Source: JACCTH01 sp035281645 (GTDB lineage: Bacteria; Actinomycetota; Acidimicrobiia; Spongiisociales; ZC4RG35). Taken from it: 64,000 bases of DNA. The translations under genes were made by a program, and so were the position numbers. Numbering within the stretch: position 1 is the first letter of the stretch; every line of letters starts with the position of its first letter. Below, piece by piece: positions 50,325-58,695 of this stretch. Below the pieces are notes generated by a model, which saw nothing but the letters and a program-made list of their open reading frames with translations, was not told the DNA's origin and searched no databases. The stretch covers positions 1-64,000 of the forward strand of contig DATEDN010000092.1 in assembly GCA_035281645.1 (NCBI GenBank), written 5' to 3'.

Positions 50325-51975
50325 CGGTGATGCATTTGCCAAGAGGCGTGAGGATAGAGAGCAGGGGGCCGGACCCCTATGGCTCGCAGCCGGTGTTGCC
50401 GTGGGAGCGGCGGTTGCGGCCGGCCTGATCTGGGGGGCGATGAGAATCCTGGCCCCTCCGGTCCCCGCCGAGTCCTTGCCCCCGCCTAGGTTCCTCGACG
50501 AGTCGGGCGGCATCACTCATAGCTACGACGGGGAGTTCAGCTTCTTCGTCGGGGGCGGAGTCGCGGTTTTCGATTGCGACCAGGACCAGGTGCCAGACCT
50601 CTTCGTCGCCGGCGGGGCCAATCGGGCAGCTCTGTATCGAAATCAGAGCGTCAAAGGCGGGCCGCTGTCATTTTCCCCAGTTGCAGACGATCCGAACGTA
50701 GCGATGACGAACGTCACCGGGGCCTATCCACTCGATATCGATGGGGACGGGATCATCGACCTGGCCGTCCTCCGTTACGGAGAAAACGTCCTCCTGCGCG
50801 GGCGCGGTGACTGTGAGTTTGAGCGTGCCAACGAGGCCTGGCGGGTCGATGGCGGGAACGAGTGGACGGTGGCTTTCAGTGCCAAGTGGGAGGAAGGTTC
50901 GACGATGCCGACCATGGCGTTCGGGAACTACCTGGGTCCCGAAGGTCCGCAAACCGGCGAGTGTTCCCCTCACTTCTTGTTCCGACCCGCCGCCAACACC
51001 TACGGAGCACCGACGGCGCTCACCCCCGGTTTGTGCACCCTCTCGATCCTCTTCAGCGACTGGGGACGATCGGGAAGAGTCGACTTGAGGATGACCAACG
51101 ACCGCCACTACTACCGACAAGGCCAAGACCAATTGTGGCGGGTCGATGAGGGGGCGACCCCGCAGCTCTACGACGCCAACGATGGTTGGCAACGGATGCA
51201 GATTTGGGGCATGGGCATCGCCAGCCAGGACCTGACCGACGACGGACTCCCCGAGGTCTTTCTCACCAGCCAGGGTGACAACAAGCTCCAGACGTTGACC
51301 GGCGATAAATCGTCCCCCACCTACGGCGACATCGCCTTCGAAATGGGGGCTACCGCCCACCGTCCCTTTGCCGGGGGCGATGTTTTGCCGTCGACCGCCT
51401 GGCATGCCGAATTCGAGGATGTCAACAACGATTCGTTGATGGACTTATACATCGCCAAGGGCAACGTGGAGGCACAGGAGGGCTATGCCTCCCGCGATCC
51501 CAGCAATCTTCTGATAGGGAGCCCGAGTGGCACCTTCTCCGAAGGGGCACCGGAGGCCGGCTTGGTGAACTTCGCCCGCGCCCGCGGCGGAGCGGTGGTC
51601 GACCTGAATATGGACGGCATGCTTGATCTGGTTGAGGTGAACCGTCGCCAGAACGTCGAGTTGTGGCGAAATCTGGGGTCGACCGGAAATTGGCTGCAGG
51701 TCGACGTGCGCCAGCGGGATGGGAATCGCAATGCCATTGGATCATGGCTGGAGCTGGACTTGGGGGGCCGAATCACGACACGGGAGTTGACGGTGGGTGG
51801 AGGACACGCCGGGGGACAGCTCGGCTGGACTCACTTCGGTCTCGGGGAGCTCACCTCCGCCCGGTTGCGGGTGATCTGGCCCGATGGCGAGAAAAGTCGT
51901 TGGTGGAGGGTGTCGGCCAACCAATTTCTGATCGTGGACCGAGAGAGCGATCAGCCAAGACCATGGGAGCCTTGA
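50293..51975 (+). CDS. Membrane-anchored FG-GAP/ASPIC-UnbV repeat protein (CRTAC1-like)
   Basis: A protein of about 560 residues (start ATG 50293 or GTG 50401). One N-terminal membrane span (GPLWLAAGVAVGAAVAAGLIWG) is followed by a beta-propeller. It shows five calcium-type FG-GAP motifs (DCDQDQVPDLFVAGG, DIDGDGIIDLAVLRYGEN, DLTDDGLPEVFLTSQGDN, DVNNDSLMDLYIAKGN, DLNMDGMLDLVEVNRRQN). The C-terminal 90 residues are an ASPIC/UnbV domain (NAIGSWLELDLGGR, GGGHAGGQLGWTHFGLG, WPDG). An UnbU-like partner gene lies 2.5 kb away. The propeller is likely outside the membrane. Exact role unknown. Confidence 0.87.
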   Translation: MSATPSTPQRTGDAFAKRREDREQGAGPLWLAAGVAVGAAVAAGLIWGAMRILAPPVPAESLPPPRFLDESGGITHSYDGEFSFFVGGGVAVFDCDQDQVPDLFVAGGANRAALYRNQSVKGGPLSFSPVADDPNVAMTNVTGAYPLDIDGDGIIDLAVLRYGENVLLRGRGDCEFERANEAWRVDGGNEWTVAFSAKWEEGSTMPTMAFGNYLGPEGPQTGECSPHFLFRPAANTYGAPTALTPGLCTLSILFSDWGRSGRVDLRMTNDRHYYRQGQDQLWRVDEGATPQLYDANDGWQRMQIWGMGIASQDLTDDGLPEVFLTSQGDNKLQTLTGDKSSPTYGDIAFEMGATAHRPFAGGDVLPSTAWHAEFEDVNNDSLMDLYIAKGNVEAQEGYASRDPSNLLIGSPSGTFSEGAPEAGLVNFARARGGAVVDLNMDGMLDLVEVNRRQNVELWRNLGSTGNWLQVDVRQRDGNRNAIGSWLELDLGGRITTRELTVGGGHAGGQLGWTHFGLGELTSARLRVIWPDGEKSRWWRVSANQFLIVDRESDQPRPWEP

Positions 51976-51976
51976 T

Positions 51977-53350
51977 ATGAGCGCCGTTGCTCATCTGGGC
52001 CCGGTCGACCTGCCCGATTTTGGAATGCCATCACAGGTGCCCGAGTTGGCTGAGCAGATCTACGCCGCGAGGTTGCATCGTCTCGACGAGCTGGCGGCCG
52101 AGCGGGGATACGACCGGGTCATTGTCTACGCCGACCGCGAGCACAGCGCCAATCTTTCCTATCTGACCGGATTCGATCCTCGCTTCGAAGAGGCGATGGC
52201 GATCTTGGGGCCTGAGGGGCCGGCGATTCTGGTGGGCAACGAGTGCTACGGAATGGCCGGATCGGCTCCGGTGACAATGCGACGCCACTACTTCCAGGAC
52301 TTCAGCCTCCCTTCCCAACCTCGCAATCGATCGCAACCCTTGGCAAAAATCCTCCGCTCGGAAGGGATCGAACGGGGCTCAAGCGTGGGATTGGTCGGGT
52401 GGAAGGACTATCGGGATCCCACTGCGATCGATGTCCCCTCCTACCTTGTCGACGAGATCCGAAGACTGACCGGGGAAAGCGGCGTGGTGGTGAACGCCAC
52501 CAATTTGCTGATCAATCCCGCCGATGGCCTGCGTGTGATCAATGAAGTGGAGCAACTCGCTTTCTTCGAATACGCCGCCTGCCAGACCTCAGTTGGAGTA
52601 CGGCGGCTGCTTTTCGAACTCGAGCCCGAGATGACCGAACAGGAGGCGGTGCGACTGCTGGGCTGGAACGGAATGCCGCTCTCGTGTCATCTCATGCTCA
52701 CCGCCGGACCTCGGGCGAAACTGGGCCTCCTCAGCCCCGGCCACCGTCGCATCGAGCGCGGTGATCCGCTTACGGTCGCCTTCGGGATCTGGGGTGCCCT
52801 CAATTGCCGGGCTGGTTTCGTGGTCGAGTCCTTCCAGGACTTGCCGGCGGGAATCTCCGACTATGTCGACCGCCTGGTTGCCCCCTACTTCGCGGCGGTG
52901 GCCGAGTGGTATCAGGCGCTCCACATTGGCCAGGTGGGTGGAGCTCTCCAGGAGATCATCGATCGGCGGCTCGGCGATCCCTTTTTCGGGATCTTCCTCA
53001 ACCCCGGCCACCAGCTTCATCTGGATGAATGGGTCAACTCCCCGATATGGCCCAATTCCCCGGTTGAGCTTCGTTCCGGGATGGCGTTCCAAGTCGACGT
53101 CATCCCTGCCACCGGTACCAACTACTTCACCACCAACATCGAAGACGGTATCGCCCTCGCCGACTCCGACCTTCGCCAGACGTTCGCTTCTTCATACCCC
53201 GAGGCCTGGGGGCGCATCGAGAAGAGACGAGAGTTCATGAGCGACTCGCTCGGTATCGACCTCCATCCGGATGTGCTGCCCTTCTCGAACATCCCCGCCT
53301 ACCTTCCCCCCTTCCTCCTGAGCCCAGAGCAGGCAATGACCCTGGTGTGA
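51977..53350 (+). CDS. M24/creatinase-fold protein lacking the usual metal ligands
   Basis: A 457-residue protein with a pita-bread fold layout. The N-terminal creatinase-like domain has RVIVYADREHSANLSYLTGFDPRFEEAM near 49-76. The C-terminal domain has GIERGSSVGLVG, NPGHQLHLDEW and VELRSGMAFQVDVIP. Aminopeptidase P-type enzymes carry Asp-Asp-His-Glu-Glu metal ligands, with the first two in a VDFGxxxxGYxSDxxR stretch. Here that stretch reads LTVAFGIWGALNCRAG, so both Asp residues are gone. It may be a creatinase-like enzyme that needs no metal, or inactive. It is two bases behind the UnbV-like gene. Confidence 0.78.
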   Translation: MSAVAHLGPVDLPDFGMPSQVPELAEQIYAARLHRLDELAAERGYDRVIVYADREHSANLSYLTGFDPRFEEAMAILGPEGPAILVGNECYGMAGSAPVTMRRHYFQDFSLPSQPRNRSQPLAKILRSEGIERGSSVGLVGWKDYRDPTAIDVPSYLVDEIRRLTGESGVVVNATNLLINPADGLRVINEVEQLAFFEYAACQTSVGVRRLLFELEPEMTEQEAVRLLGWNGMPLSCHLMLTAGPRAKLGLLSPGHRRIERGDPLTVAFGIWGALNCRAGFVVESFQDLPAGISDYVDRLVAPYFAAVAEWYQALHIGQVGGALQEIIDRRLGDPFFGIFLNPGHQLHLDEWVNSPIWPNSPVELRSGMAFQVDVIPATGTNYFTTNIEDGIALADSDLRQTFASSYPEAWGRIEKRREFMSDSLGIDLHPDVLPFSNIPAYLPPFLLSPEQAMTLV

Positions 53351-53352
53351 GT

Positions 53353-53405
53353 GCGAACCCAGGGTTCAGAGGGCGCCTCTGCCTATCTCTGAGCCCACAG
53401 AACGG
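53353..53405 (+). repeat. 53-bp imperfect-palindrome repeat, copy 4 (solo)
   Basis: It starts two bases after the M24-fold stop with GCGAACCCAGGGTTC and ends CACAGAACGG. Its inner CAGAGG-GCG-CCTCTG forms a hairpin. The 3' part, read on the minus strand, supplies the last six codons and the TAG stop of the Gfo/Idh gene at 53383, which shows that the repeat has entered or merged with that gene end. Confidence 0.9.
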
Positions 53406-54564
53406 GAACTTCGGTCCAAACGCCACCGGCACGGCTCGACTCGATCGCCGCCTCTACAAAAGCCAAACCGATGGCGCCGTCTTCGGCGGTGGGAAAGGTC
53501 ATCGCCAGGGGATTGGGGTCGGTACCCGTGCGGCGAGCGGCGATGGCCTCGGCCGCATCGGAATAGACGTTGGCGAAGGCCTCATGAAACCCTTCCGGAT
53601 GCCCTTTGCCGATTCTCGACACGCGGGCAGCGAGGGCGCTGATCCCCGCCCCGTTGGGTGTGAACGTCTGGGCAGCACCCGTGAGGGGGCGGAACGAGAG
53701 CACGGTCGGCTGCTCCTGACTCCACTCGATGGTGCCCTTGGTCCCCGAAGCCCTGATCCTGAGGCAGTTCTCCATCCCGGCTGCGGCCTGGGTGACCCAG
53801 AAGCTTCCCCGGGCACCGTTGTCGAAGCGAAGCATCGCTCCGGCAAAGTCATGCACTTTCCGATTGGGAACGATGGCACCCACTTCGGCGGCCACCTCCA
53901 CAACCTCGAGACCGGTGACGTACCGAACCAGGTGATGGGCGTGGGTGCCAATGTCTCCCATGACCAGCGACGGCCCGCCTCGCACCGGGTGGTATCGCCA
54001 AGGCAACTCACCGACCGGATCATTCTCACCGGCCTTATTGCCTTGGACATACTCGATCTGCACCAACCTCATCTCGCCCAGGTCGCCAGCTTCGACCATG
54101 GAGCGAGCCTGACGCACCAGCGGATAGCCGCTGTAGTTGTGGGTGAGGCACAGAACAAGCCCCGTCGATCGCACTTTCTCGACGATTTCCGAGGCTTCAC
54201 CCAGGGTGTTGGCCAGTGGCTTATCGCAGATCACATCGAAGCCACGATCCAGTGCCGCCAGCGCGATCTCATGGTGGCTGTCGTTGGGCGTCATGATCGC
54301 CACCACTTCGGCGCCGTCGGGATGTGCGCGCTCGGCGTCGAGCAAGTCGAGGAAGGTGCCATATGCCCGAGGAATACCGTGCTCGGCGCCAGCCCGAAGG
54401 GAACGATTCGGGTCGGAGGACAACACCCCGGCCACGATCACGAATCGATCGTCGATACGGGCGGCGATTCGATGTGTGGACCCGATATTGCTCCCGGGCC
54501 CACCTCCGACTACCGCCAGACGCAGAGGACGGCCGAGGGCAGCGACGACTGGATTGTCGGTCAC
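53383..54564 (-). CDS. Gfo/Idh/MocA family oxidoreductase
   Basis: A 393-residue enzyme from GTG 54564, overlapping the UnbU-like stop by four bases (GTGA). LRLAVVGGGPGSNIGSTHRIAA near residue 14 is the nucleotide-binding loop, FDVICDKPLAN near 108 has the Asp-Lys-Pro variant of the active-site motif. WRYHPVRGGPSLVMGDIGTHAHHLVRYVTG near 186 contains the catalytic Asp and His. The substrate is probably a sugar or inositol derivative. The last six codons and the stop lie within repeat copy 4, an unusual C-terminal end. It is longer than and distinct from the Gfo/Idh protein at 49347. Confidence 0.9.
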   Translation of the reverse strand: MTDNPVVAALGRPLRLAVVGGGPGSNIGSTHRIAARIDDRFVIVAGVLSSDPNRSLRAGAEHGIPRAYGTFLDLLDAERAHPDGAEVVAIMTPNDSHHEIALAALDRGFDVICDKPLANTLGEASEIVEKVRSTGLVLCLTHNYSGYPLVRQARSMVEAGDLGEMRLVQIEYVQGNKAGENDPVGELPWRYHPVRGGPSLVMGDIGTHAHHLVRYVTGLEVVEVAAEVGAIVPNRKVHDFAGAMLRFDNGARGSFWVTQAAAGMENCLRIRASGTKGTIEWSQEQPTVLSFRPLTGAAQTFTPNGAGISALAARVSRIGKGHPEGFHEAFANVYSDAAEAIAARRTGTDPNPLAMTFPTAEDGAIGLAFVEAAIESSRAGGVWTEVPVLWAQR

Positions 54565-56075
54565 GGTAGGCCGCCCAGTAGGACGTCGACGATCATCCAT
54601 CGCTCACCGGTTGGTTGCGAGACAACAAACGTAGCCGCGAATGGTGCCGAGCCCTTGCTGAGCTCGGTGCCGTCGAGGTCATAGATAGCCTCGATGACAG
54701 TGCCGGTGGCCTCGAAACCGAGACTGGCCCCGCCCTGGATCCCATTGGCCCAGACGACGCCCAGATGGAGGCTGTCGAATCGATAGGAAGGAACGGCCCG
54801 CTGCTTGCGAACCTCGCCGCTCTCGATCGCATCCTCCAGCGCGAGCAATCGCGCTCCGTGATCCACCGAACGCAAGAGGCTCGGATCCGCACTGCGGAGG
54901 GCCTGGCTCTCGATCTCGAGGTTTTCGGCCAGGGTTACAGCCAGCAAATCGACCTGGCTCGGATTCAGCTCGAGGTTGAGGCTCCCCACCTCGGGGTCGA
55001 CGGTCACGGGGGGAAGCGCGGCCAGTTCGATTTCGATACCGACGAGGGGGACGGCGGGAGATGAAGGCCCGAAACCGGGAGCCGCGGTTGCCACCAGTGT
55101 GGTCCCCAACACCGAGGCCGCCGCACCGATGACGACGCCTCGCCAGAACAACCTCCGTGGTGAACCTGCCCACAGAGGCCTCCCCTCGAACACGGCCCGG
55201 ACCGGGGTGAGCAGGACCAGGCCGCCGAGGAGGGCCACCTTGGTGCTGAATTCATCGCTCTGGGGCGCCATCAGCAAAGCGCAGAGAAATCCGAGGGTGA
55301 GGCCAAAGGCAACTCGGGAACCGGCCGAGACCGGCGTGGTCTTGGGATCGGTGATCATGAAGAAGAGAAAGATCAACACTTCGGGCGAGGTCATCACGAC
55401 CTGCCAGAAGTCGGCTCCGCAAAGCGGTTGCACCGACCACGCGGCGGTCATGCAATGCCCGGTTCCGGCGACCAGCCCCAGGCCGGCGGCCAGGGCCAGC
55501 CAAAAGGCCGCCGCCATTGAGAGGAGCCGCAGCCGGGTGGTGATGATGAGGCCGCCGATCAGGATGATCGAATAGGCAGCGATCATCGCCCAAGAAAGAG
55601 GAGCCCACCAGAAATCGAGGGGCTCGACCTTCTGGCTGCCGAGGAGGAGGAAGGCGGCGACCAGTCCGACATTGGATGGATTGAAGAGCTGCGATCCTCG
55701 ATGGATCAGGGTGTATTTGGTTGCTAATGAGACCGCGGCAACGAGAGCGAACAGATACCAATCCTGAAAGCCCCAGTGATCGCCTCGCTCAGTGCCGATG
55801 GCTCGAAATATGAGGGCCACCCCGCTGCCGGTCAGCATGGCCGAGGCCGGCCAAACCAGTTGTCGTTTGCGCTGAAAGGTGATGGCGATCTCCAAGATCG
55901 CCGAAGCCAGGATCGCCGACAGGATCTGGGGGACGGTTACCCGGAACCCAAGCGCCGTCTGTCCCAGAATGTGAATCGAAATGATGACAGCGGCCAGGTG
56001 AAGGCGTGGGTCTCGAACGTTCGGCAAGACCACGGGATAGCCCCAGAGGCGGGGAGCGCTGACGGCGGTCGACAC
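54561..56075 (-). CDS. UnbU-like/RnfD-NqrB-type membrane protein
   Basis: A 504-residue protein with about nine membrane segments in the first 320 residues, then an external domain of about 170 residues. Segments LHLAAVIISIHILGQTALGFRVTVPQILSAILASAILEIAI, SQLFNPSNVGLVAAFLLLG and MITDPKTTP resemble the RnfD/NqrB-type protein called UnbU in enediyne clusters. UnbU and UnbV-type genes often occur together outside such clusters. No polyketide synthase is nearby, so a role in envelope electron transfer is more likely than enediyne biosynthesis. It overlaps the Gfo/Idh gene by four bases. Confidence 0.78.
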   Translation of the reverse strand: MSTAVSAPRLWGYPVVLPNVRDPRLHLAAVIISIHILGQTALGFRVTVPQILSAILASAILEIAITFQRKRQLVWPASAMLTGSGVALIFRAIGTERGDHWGFQDWYLFALVAAVSLATKYTLIHRGSQLFNPSNVGLVAAFLLLGSQKVEPLDFWWAPLSWAMIAAYSIILIGGLIITTRLRLLSMAAAFWLALAAGLGLVAGTGHCMTAAWSVQPLCGADFWQVVMTSPEVLIFLFFMITDPKTTPVSAGSRVAFGLTLGFLCALLMAPQSDEFSTKVALLGGLVLLTPVRAVFEGRPLWAGSPRRLFWRGVVIGAAASVLGTTLVATAAPGFGPSSPAVPLVGIEIELAALPPVTVDPEVGSLNLELNPSQVDLLAVTLAENLEIESQALRSADPSLLRSVDHGARLLALEDAIESGEVRKQRAVPSYRFDSLHLGVVWANGIQGGASLGFEATGTVIEAIYDLDGTELSKGSAPFAATFVVSQPTGERWMIVDVLLGGLP

Positions 56076-56104
56076 CAGCTCATTCTGGCGCGCCTCCAGA
56101 CCAC

Positions 56105-57160
56105 CTATCGGGCCTGGACGTCGATCTCGGTTGCCTTGATCGAAAGCCAGACGTTGGCTCCGGGTGTCAGTCCCAAGCTACGAGCGGAATCAGTCGTGAC
56201 CTCGGCCGCCAGGGGCAACGGTGGCCCGGTAAGCACTCGTGTTCTATCTCCCAGCTCCTCGATCAAATCGATGGAGGTCAACCACGAGTTGCGAGGACTG
56301 CCCTCCGGTTCATGCAGGTAAAGAGCGATCGCCGCCGGCCGGATGACGAGAAGCACTTCGCCCTCGATCTCAGTATCGGCGATATGAATCGTATGACGGC
56401 CGGTATCGACTGAGCCGCCTGCCGCATTCCCGGACACCAGATTCGCCCCGGCAAGATCTGCCGCGTAGCGAGTGCGGGGTCGCAACCTGATCTCCTCGGC
56501 AGTCCCCACCTGGGTGACGGTGCCATCTTGGATTACGTGGACCCGGTCGGCGAGAAGGAACGCCTCGGTGGGATCGTGCGTGATGAGTAACCGTGGCCCG
56601 GGAAAGCCCCCCAGATGGTCGGCGAGGGTGCGCCGCAACTGGGCACGAGTCGTGACATCGAGAGCCGACAAAGGTTCGTCGAGCAAGAGAAGCTTTGGTT
56701 CCGTCACCAGGGCGCGAGCCAGGGCCACTCGCTGCGCCTCGCCACCGGAGAGCTGACGGGGCAGCCTTCGTTCGAAGCCTTCGAGCCCCGACCGGCGGAG
56801 CCAATCCGTGGCCCGTGCCTGGGCGACATCGGACTGGATCCCGCGCTGACGAAGTCCGAAGGCGACGTTTTCGAGGACGTTGAGATGGGGAAAAAGGAGT
56901 CCATCCTGGAAAAGGACACCGATCTCACGTTGGTGGGCAGGAACAAAAACTCCAACTCGGGGATCATCGAAGGTCACGTCGCCGAGTGCGATTTGTCCGG
57001 TATCGATGGGGAGCAGTCCCGCAAGGGCGGCGACGGCAGTTGATTTGCCGGCACCGTTGGGACCCAGCAGGGCCACGGTCTCCCCAGCGGGAACCGTCAT
57101 CGAAAGCTCCAAGTCGAAACCATGTGACCGGCGAAGCCTGAAGTCGGCGACCAGATTCAC
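56105..57160 (-). CDS. modC: Molybdate ABC transporter ATP-binding protein
   Basis: A 351-residue ATPase from GTG 57160, which overlaps the ModB stop by four bases; GTG 57172 is less likely. It has Walker A GPNGAGKST near 34, signature LSGGEAQRVALARAL near 136, Walker B LLLLDEPLSALD near 155 and a C-terminal TOBE/Mop-like domain (about 270-350). The gene order modA-modB-modC, read along the minus strand, matches molybdate or tungstate systems. Upstream genes are ModB and ModA. Regulator ModE is not seen. Confidence 0.92.
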   Translation of the reverse strand: MNLVADFRLRRSHGFDLELSMTVPAGETVALLGPNGAGKSTAVAALAGLLPIDTGQIALGDVTFDDPRVGVFVPAHQREIGVLFQDGLLFPHLNVLENVAFGLRQRGIQSDVAQARATDWLRRSGLEGFERRLPRQLSGGEAQRVALARALVTEPKLLLLDEPLSALDVTTRAQLRRTLADHLGGFPGPRLLITHDPTEAFLLADRVHVIQDGTVTQVGTAEEIRLRPRTRYAADLAGANLVSGNAAGGSVDTGRHTIHIADTEIEGEVLLVIRPAAIALYLHEPEGSPRNSWLTSIDLIEELGDRTRVLTGPPLPLAAEVTTDSARSLGLTPGANVWLSIKATEIDVQAR

Positions 57161-57957
57161 AGTGCTCGCCACCAGCGATCGCGCAGGGTGATCAAGACGG
57201 TGAGGGAAATTGCCACCATGAGCAAGCTGAGGGCGGTCGCGACTTCGCGATCGCTCTCGAGGGCGACAAAAACGGCCAGAGGCAACGTCTGGGTCCGACC
57301 GGCGAGGTTGCCCGCAAACGTGATCGTGGCTCCGAACTCGCCGAGGGCGCGCGCCCAGGTCAGGACCAGGCCGGCGACGAGAGAGGAAGAAATCATGGGC
57401 AGGGTCACCCTTCTCAGAACCGACCAGGGAGTGGCGCCGAGAGTGGCCGCCGCTCCCTCGTAGCGATGGTCCAGGCTGCGGAGGGCGCCTTCGACGGTAA
57501 TGACCAGAAAGGGCATGGCGACAAAGGTGTTGGCCACAACCACCCCCCAGGTCGAGAAAGGCAGCAGCAGACCGGTAGCTTGATTGAGAGGCTCGCCGAT
57601 CACACCTCTGCCACCGAGTGCGAAGAGAAGGGCGGCTCCCCCAACTACCGGCGGGAGGACGAGTGGCAGGGTCACGACTCCCCGCACCACCTCCCGGCCC
57701 CGAAACTCAGCTCGGGCGAGCAACCAGGCGAGGGGGATCCCCAGGATGGCAGCGAATACGGTGGCAAGGCTCGACGTGACGATCGAAAGGCGAAGGGCGT
57801 CTCCGACGACATCTCGGCTCAAGATCTCTGGCAACGTCGACCAAGGTGTCCGTGCCGCCAGCCCGATCAAAGGCAAGGCGAAAATCGCCAGGCCCAAGAT
57901 TCCTAGCACCATCAGCACGATGGGTATCGGCTGCCGGCGGTTGCGACCGGTTCTCAA
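57157..57957 (-). CDS. modB: Molybdate ABC transporter permease
   Basis: A 266-residue permease with about five or six helices, starting at TTG 57957 (TTGA overlap with the modA stop). The EAA loop EGAAATLGATPWSVLRRVTLPMI near residues 167-187 and the early LPLVLPPVVGGAALLF segment are typical of ModB. It forms the channel that moves molybdate or tungstate, powered by ModC. Confidence 0.93.
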   Translation of the reverse strand: MRTGRNRRQPIPIVLMVLGILGLAIFALPLIGLAARTPWSTLPEILSRDVVGDALRLSIVTSSLATVFAAILGIPLAWLLARAEFRGREVVRGVVTLPLVLPPVVGGAALLFALGGRGVIGEPLNQATGLLLPFSTWGVVVANTFVAMPFLVITVEGALRSLDHRYEGAAATLGATPWSVLRRVTLPMISSSLVAGLVLTWARALGEFGATITFAGNLAGRTQTLPLAVFVALESDREVATALSLLMVAISLTVLITLRDRWWRAL

Positions 57958-58688
57958 GGCGACTCGAAGCCATAGCTTTGAAGAATGGCTTGTCCCATAG
58001 CGGAGAGTACGAAGTTCACGAACGCCTCCGCTCCCCCGGGATTGGGAGATTCCGTCATCACCGCGATGTGATACTCGGCGACAGCATTGAACTCGTCGGG
58101 AATTTCGATTCCGTCGACTCCGCCGGAGGCGAGGACATCAGTGACGTAGACAATTCCGGCATCTAACTCTCCTGCCTCGATCTTCGTCAGCAACGCCCTG
58201 ACATCGGGCTCCTCGGTATCGAGTGAGGGAACCACTCCCGCTGCCTCGAGCGATTGACGTGCGAAATCGCCGCACGGAACTCCGGCGGCGCACAGACCGA
58301 TCAAGAGTTCGGGATCGGCGAAATCCGCCAGCCCCGCGATTCCCGCTGGATTTCCCGCTGGTACTGCGATCCGAAGCGCATTGATGGCAAAGGTGGTGCT
58401 CCGAACGCTGGCGCCGGCATCGATCACCTGAGCCATGTTTGAAGGGTTGGCGGAGGCGAAGACGTCCACGGGAGCACCCTCGAGAATCTGTTCCCGCAGC
58501 GAAGAGCTGCTGCCGAAATTGAGAAGGACATCGACGCCTGGATTGGATGCCTCGAACGCCGCCTCGCTTTCTCCGAAGGCATCGATCAGCGAGGCGGCAG
58601 CCGAAACCAGGACCTCGTCTGACGCCGATTGGGAACCGCCACAGGCGACGACCACCACCAAGAGACCCGTCGCCGCCAGCCACTTCAC
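57954..58688 (-). CDS. modA: Molybdate-binding lipoprotein
   Basis: A 244-residue protein from GTG 58688, which gives the signal VKWLAATGLLVVVVACGG with lipobox VVAC (Cys16). The mature part has LVSAAASLIDAFGESEAAFEAS near 28-49, NFGSSSSLREQILEGAPVDVFASA near 60-83 and VYVTDVLASGGVDG near 180. This is the usual ModA fold, with Ser residues from the SSSSL loop expected to bind the oxyanion. The next gene upstream (phosphofructokinase) is only seven bases away, so they may share a transcript. Confidence 0.93.
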   Translation of the reverse strand: MKWLAATGLLVVVVACGGSQSASDEVLVSAAASLIDAFGESEAAFEASNPGVDVLLNFGSSSSLREQILEGAPVDVFASANPSNMAQVIDAGASVRSTTFAINALRIAVPAGNPAGIAGLADFADPELLIGLCAAGVPCGDFARQSLEAAGVVPSLDTEEPDVRALLTKIEAGELDAGIVYVTDVLASGGVDGIEIPDEFNAVAEYHIAVMTESPNPGGAEAFVNFVLSAMGQAILQSYGFESP

Positions 58689-58695
58689 GCAGGCG

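Noticed and set aside
50293..56075. Enediyne biosynthetic cluster, suggested by UnbU- and UnbV-like genes
   Set aside because: There is no polyketide synthase or other enediyne gene in the window, and these families occur widely without such clusters.
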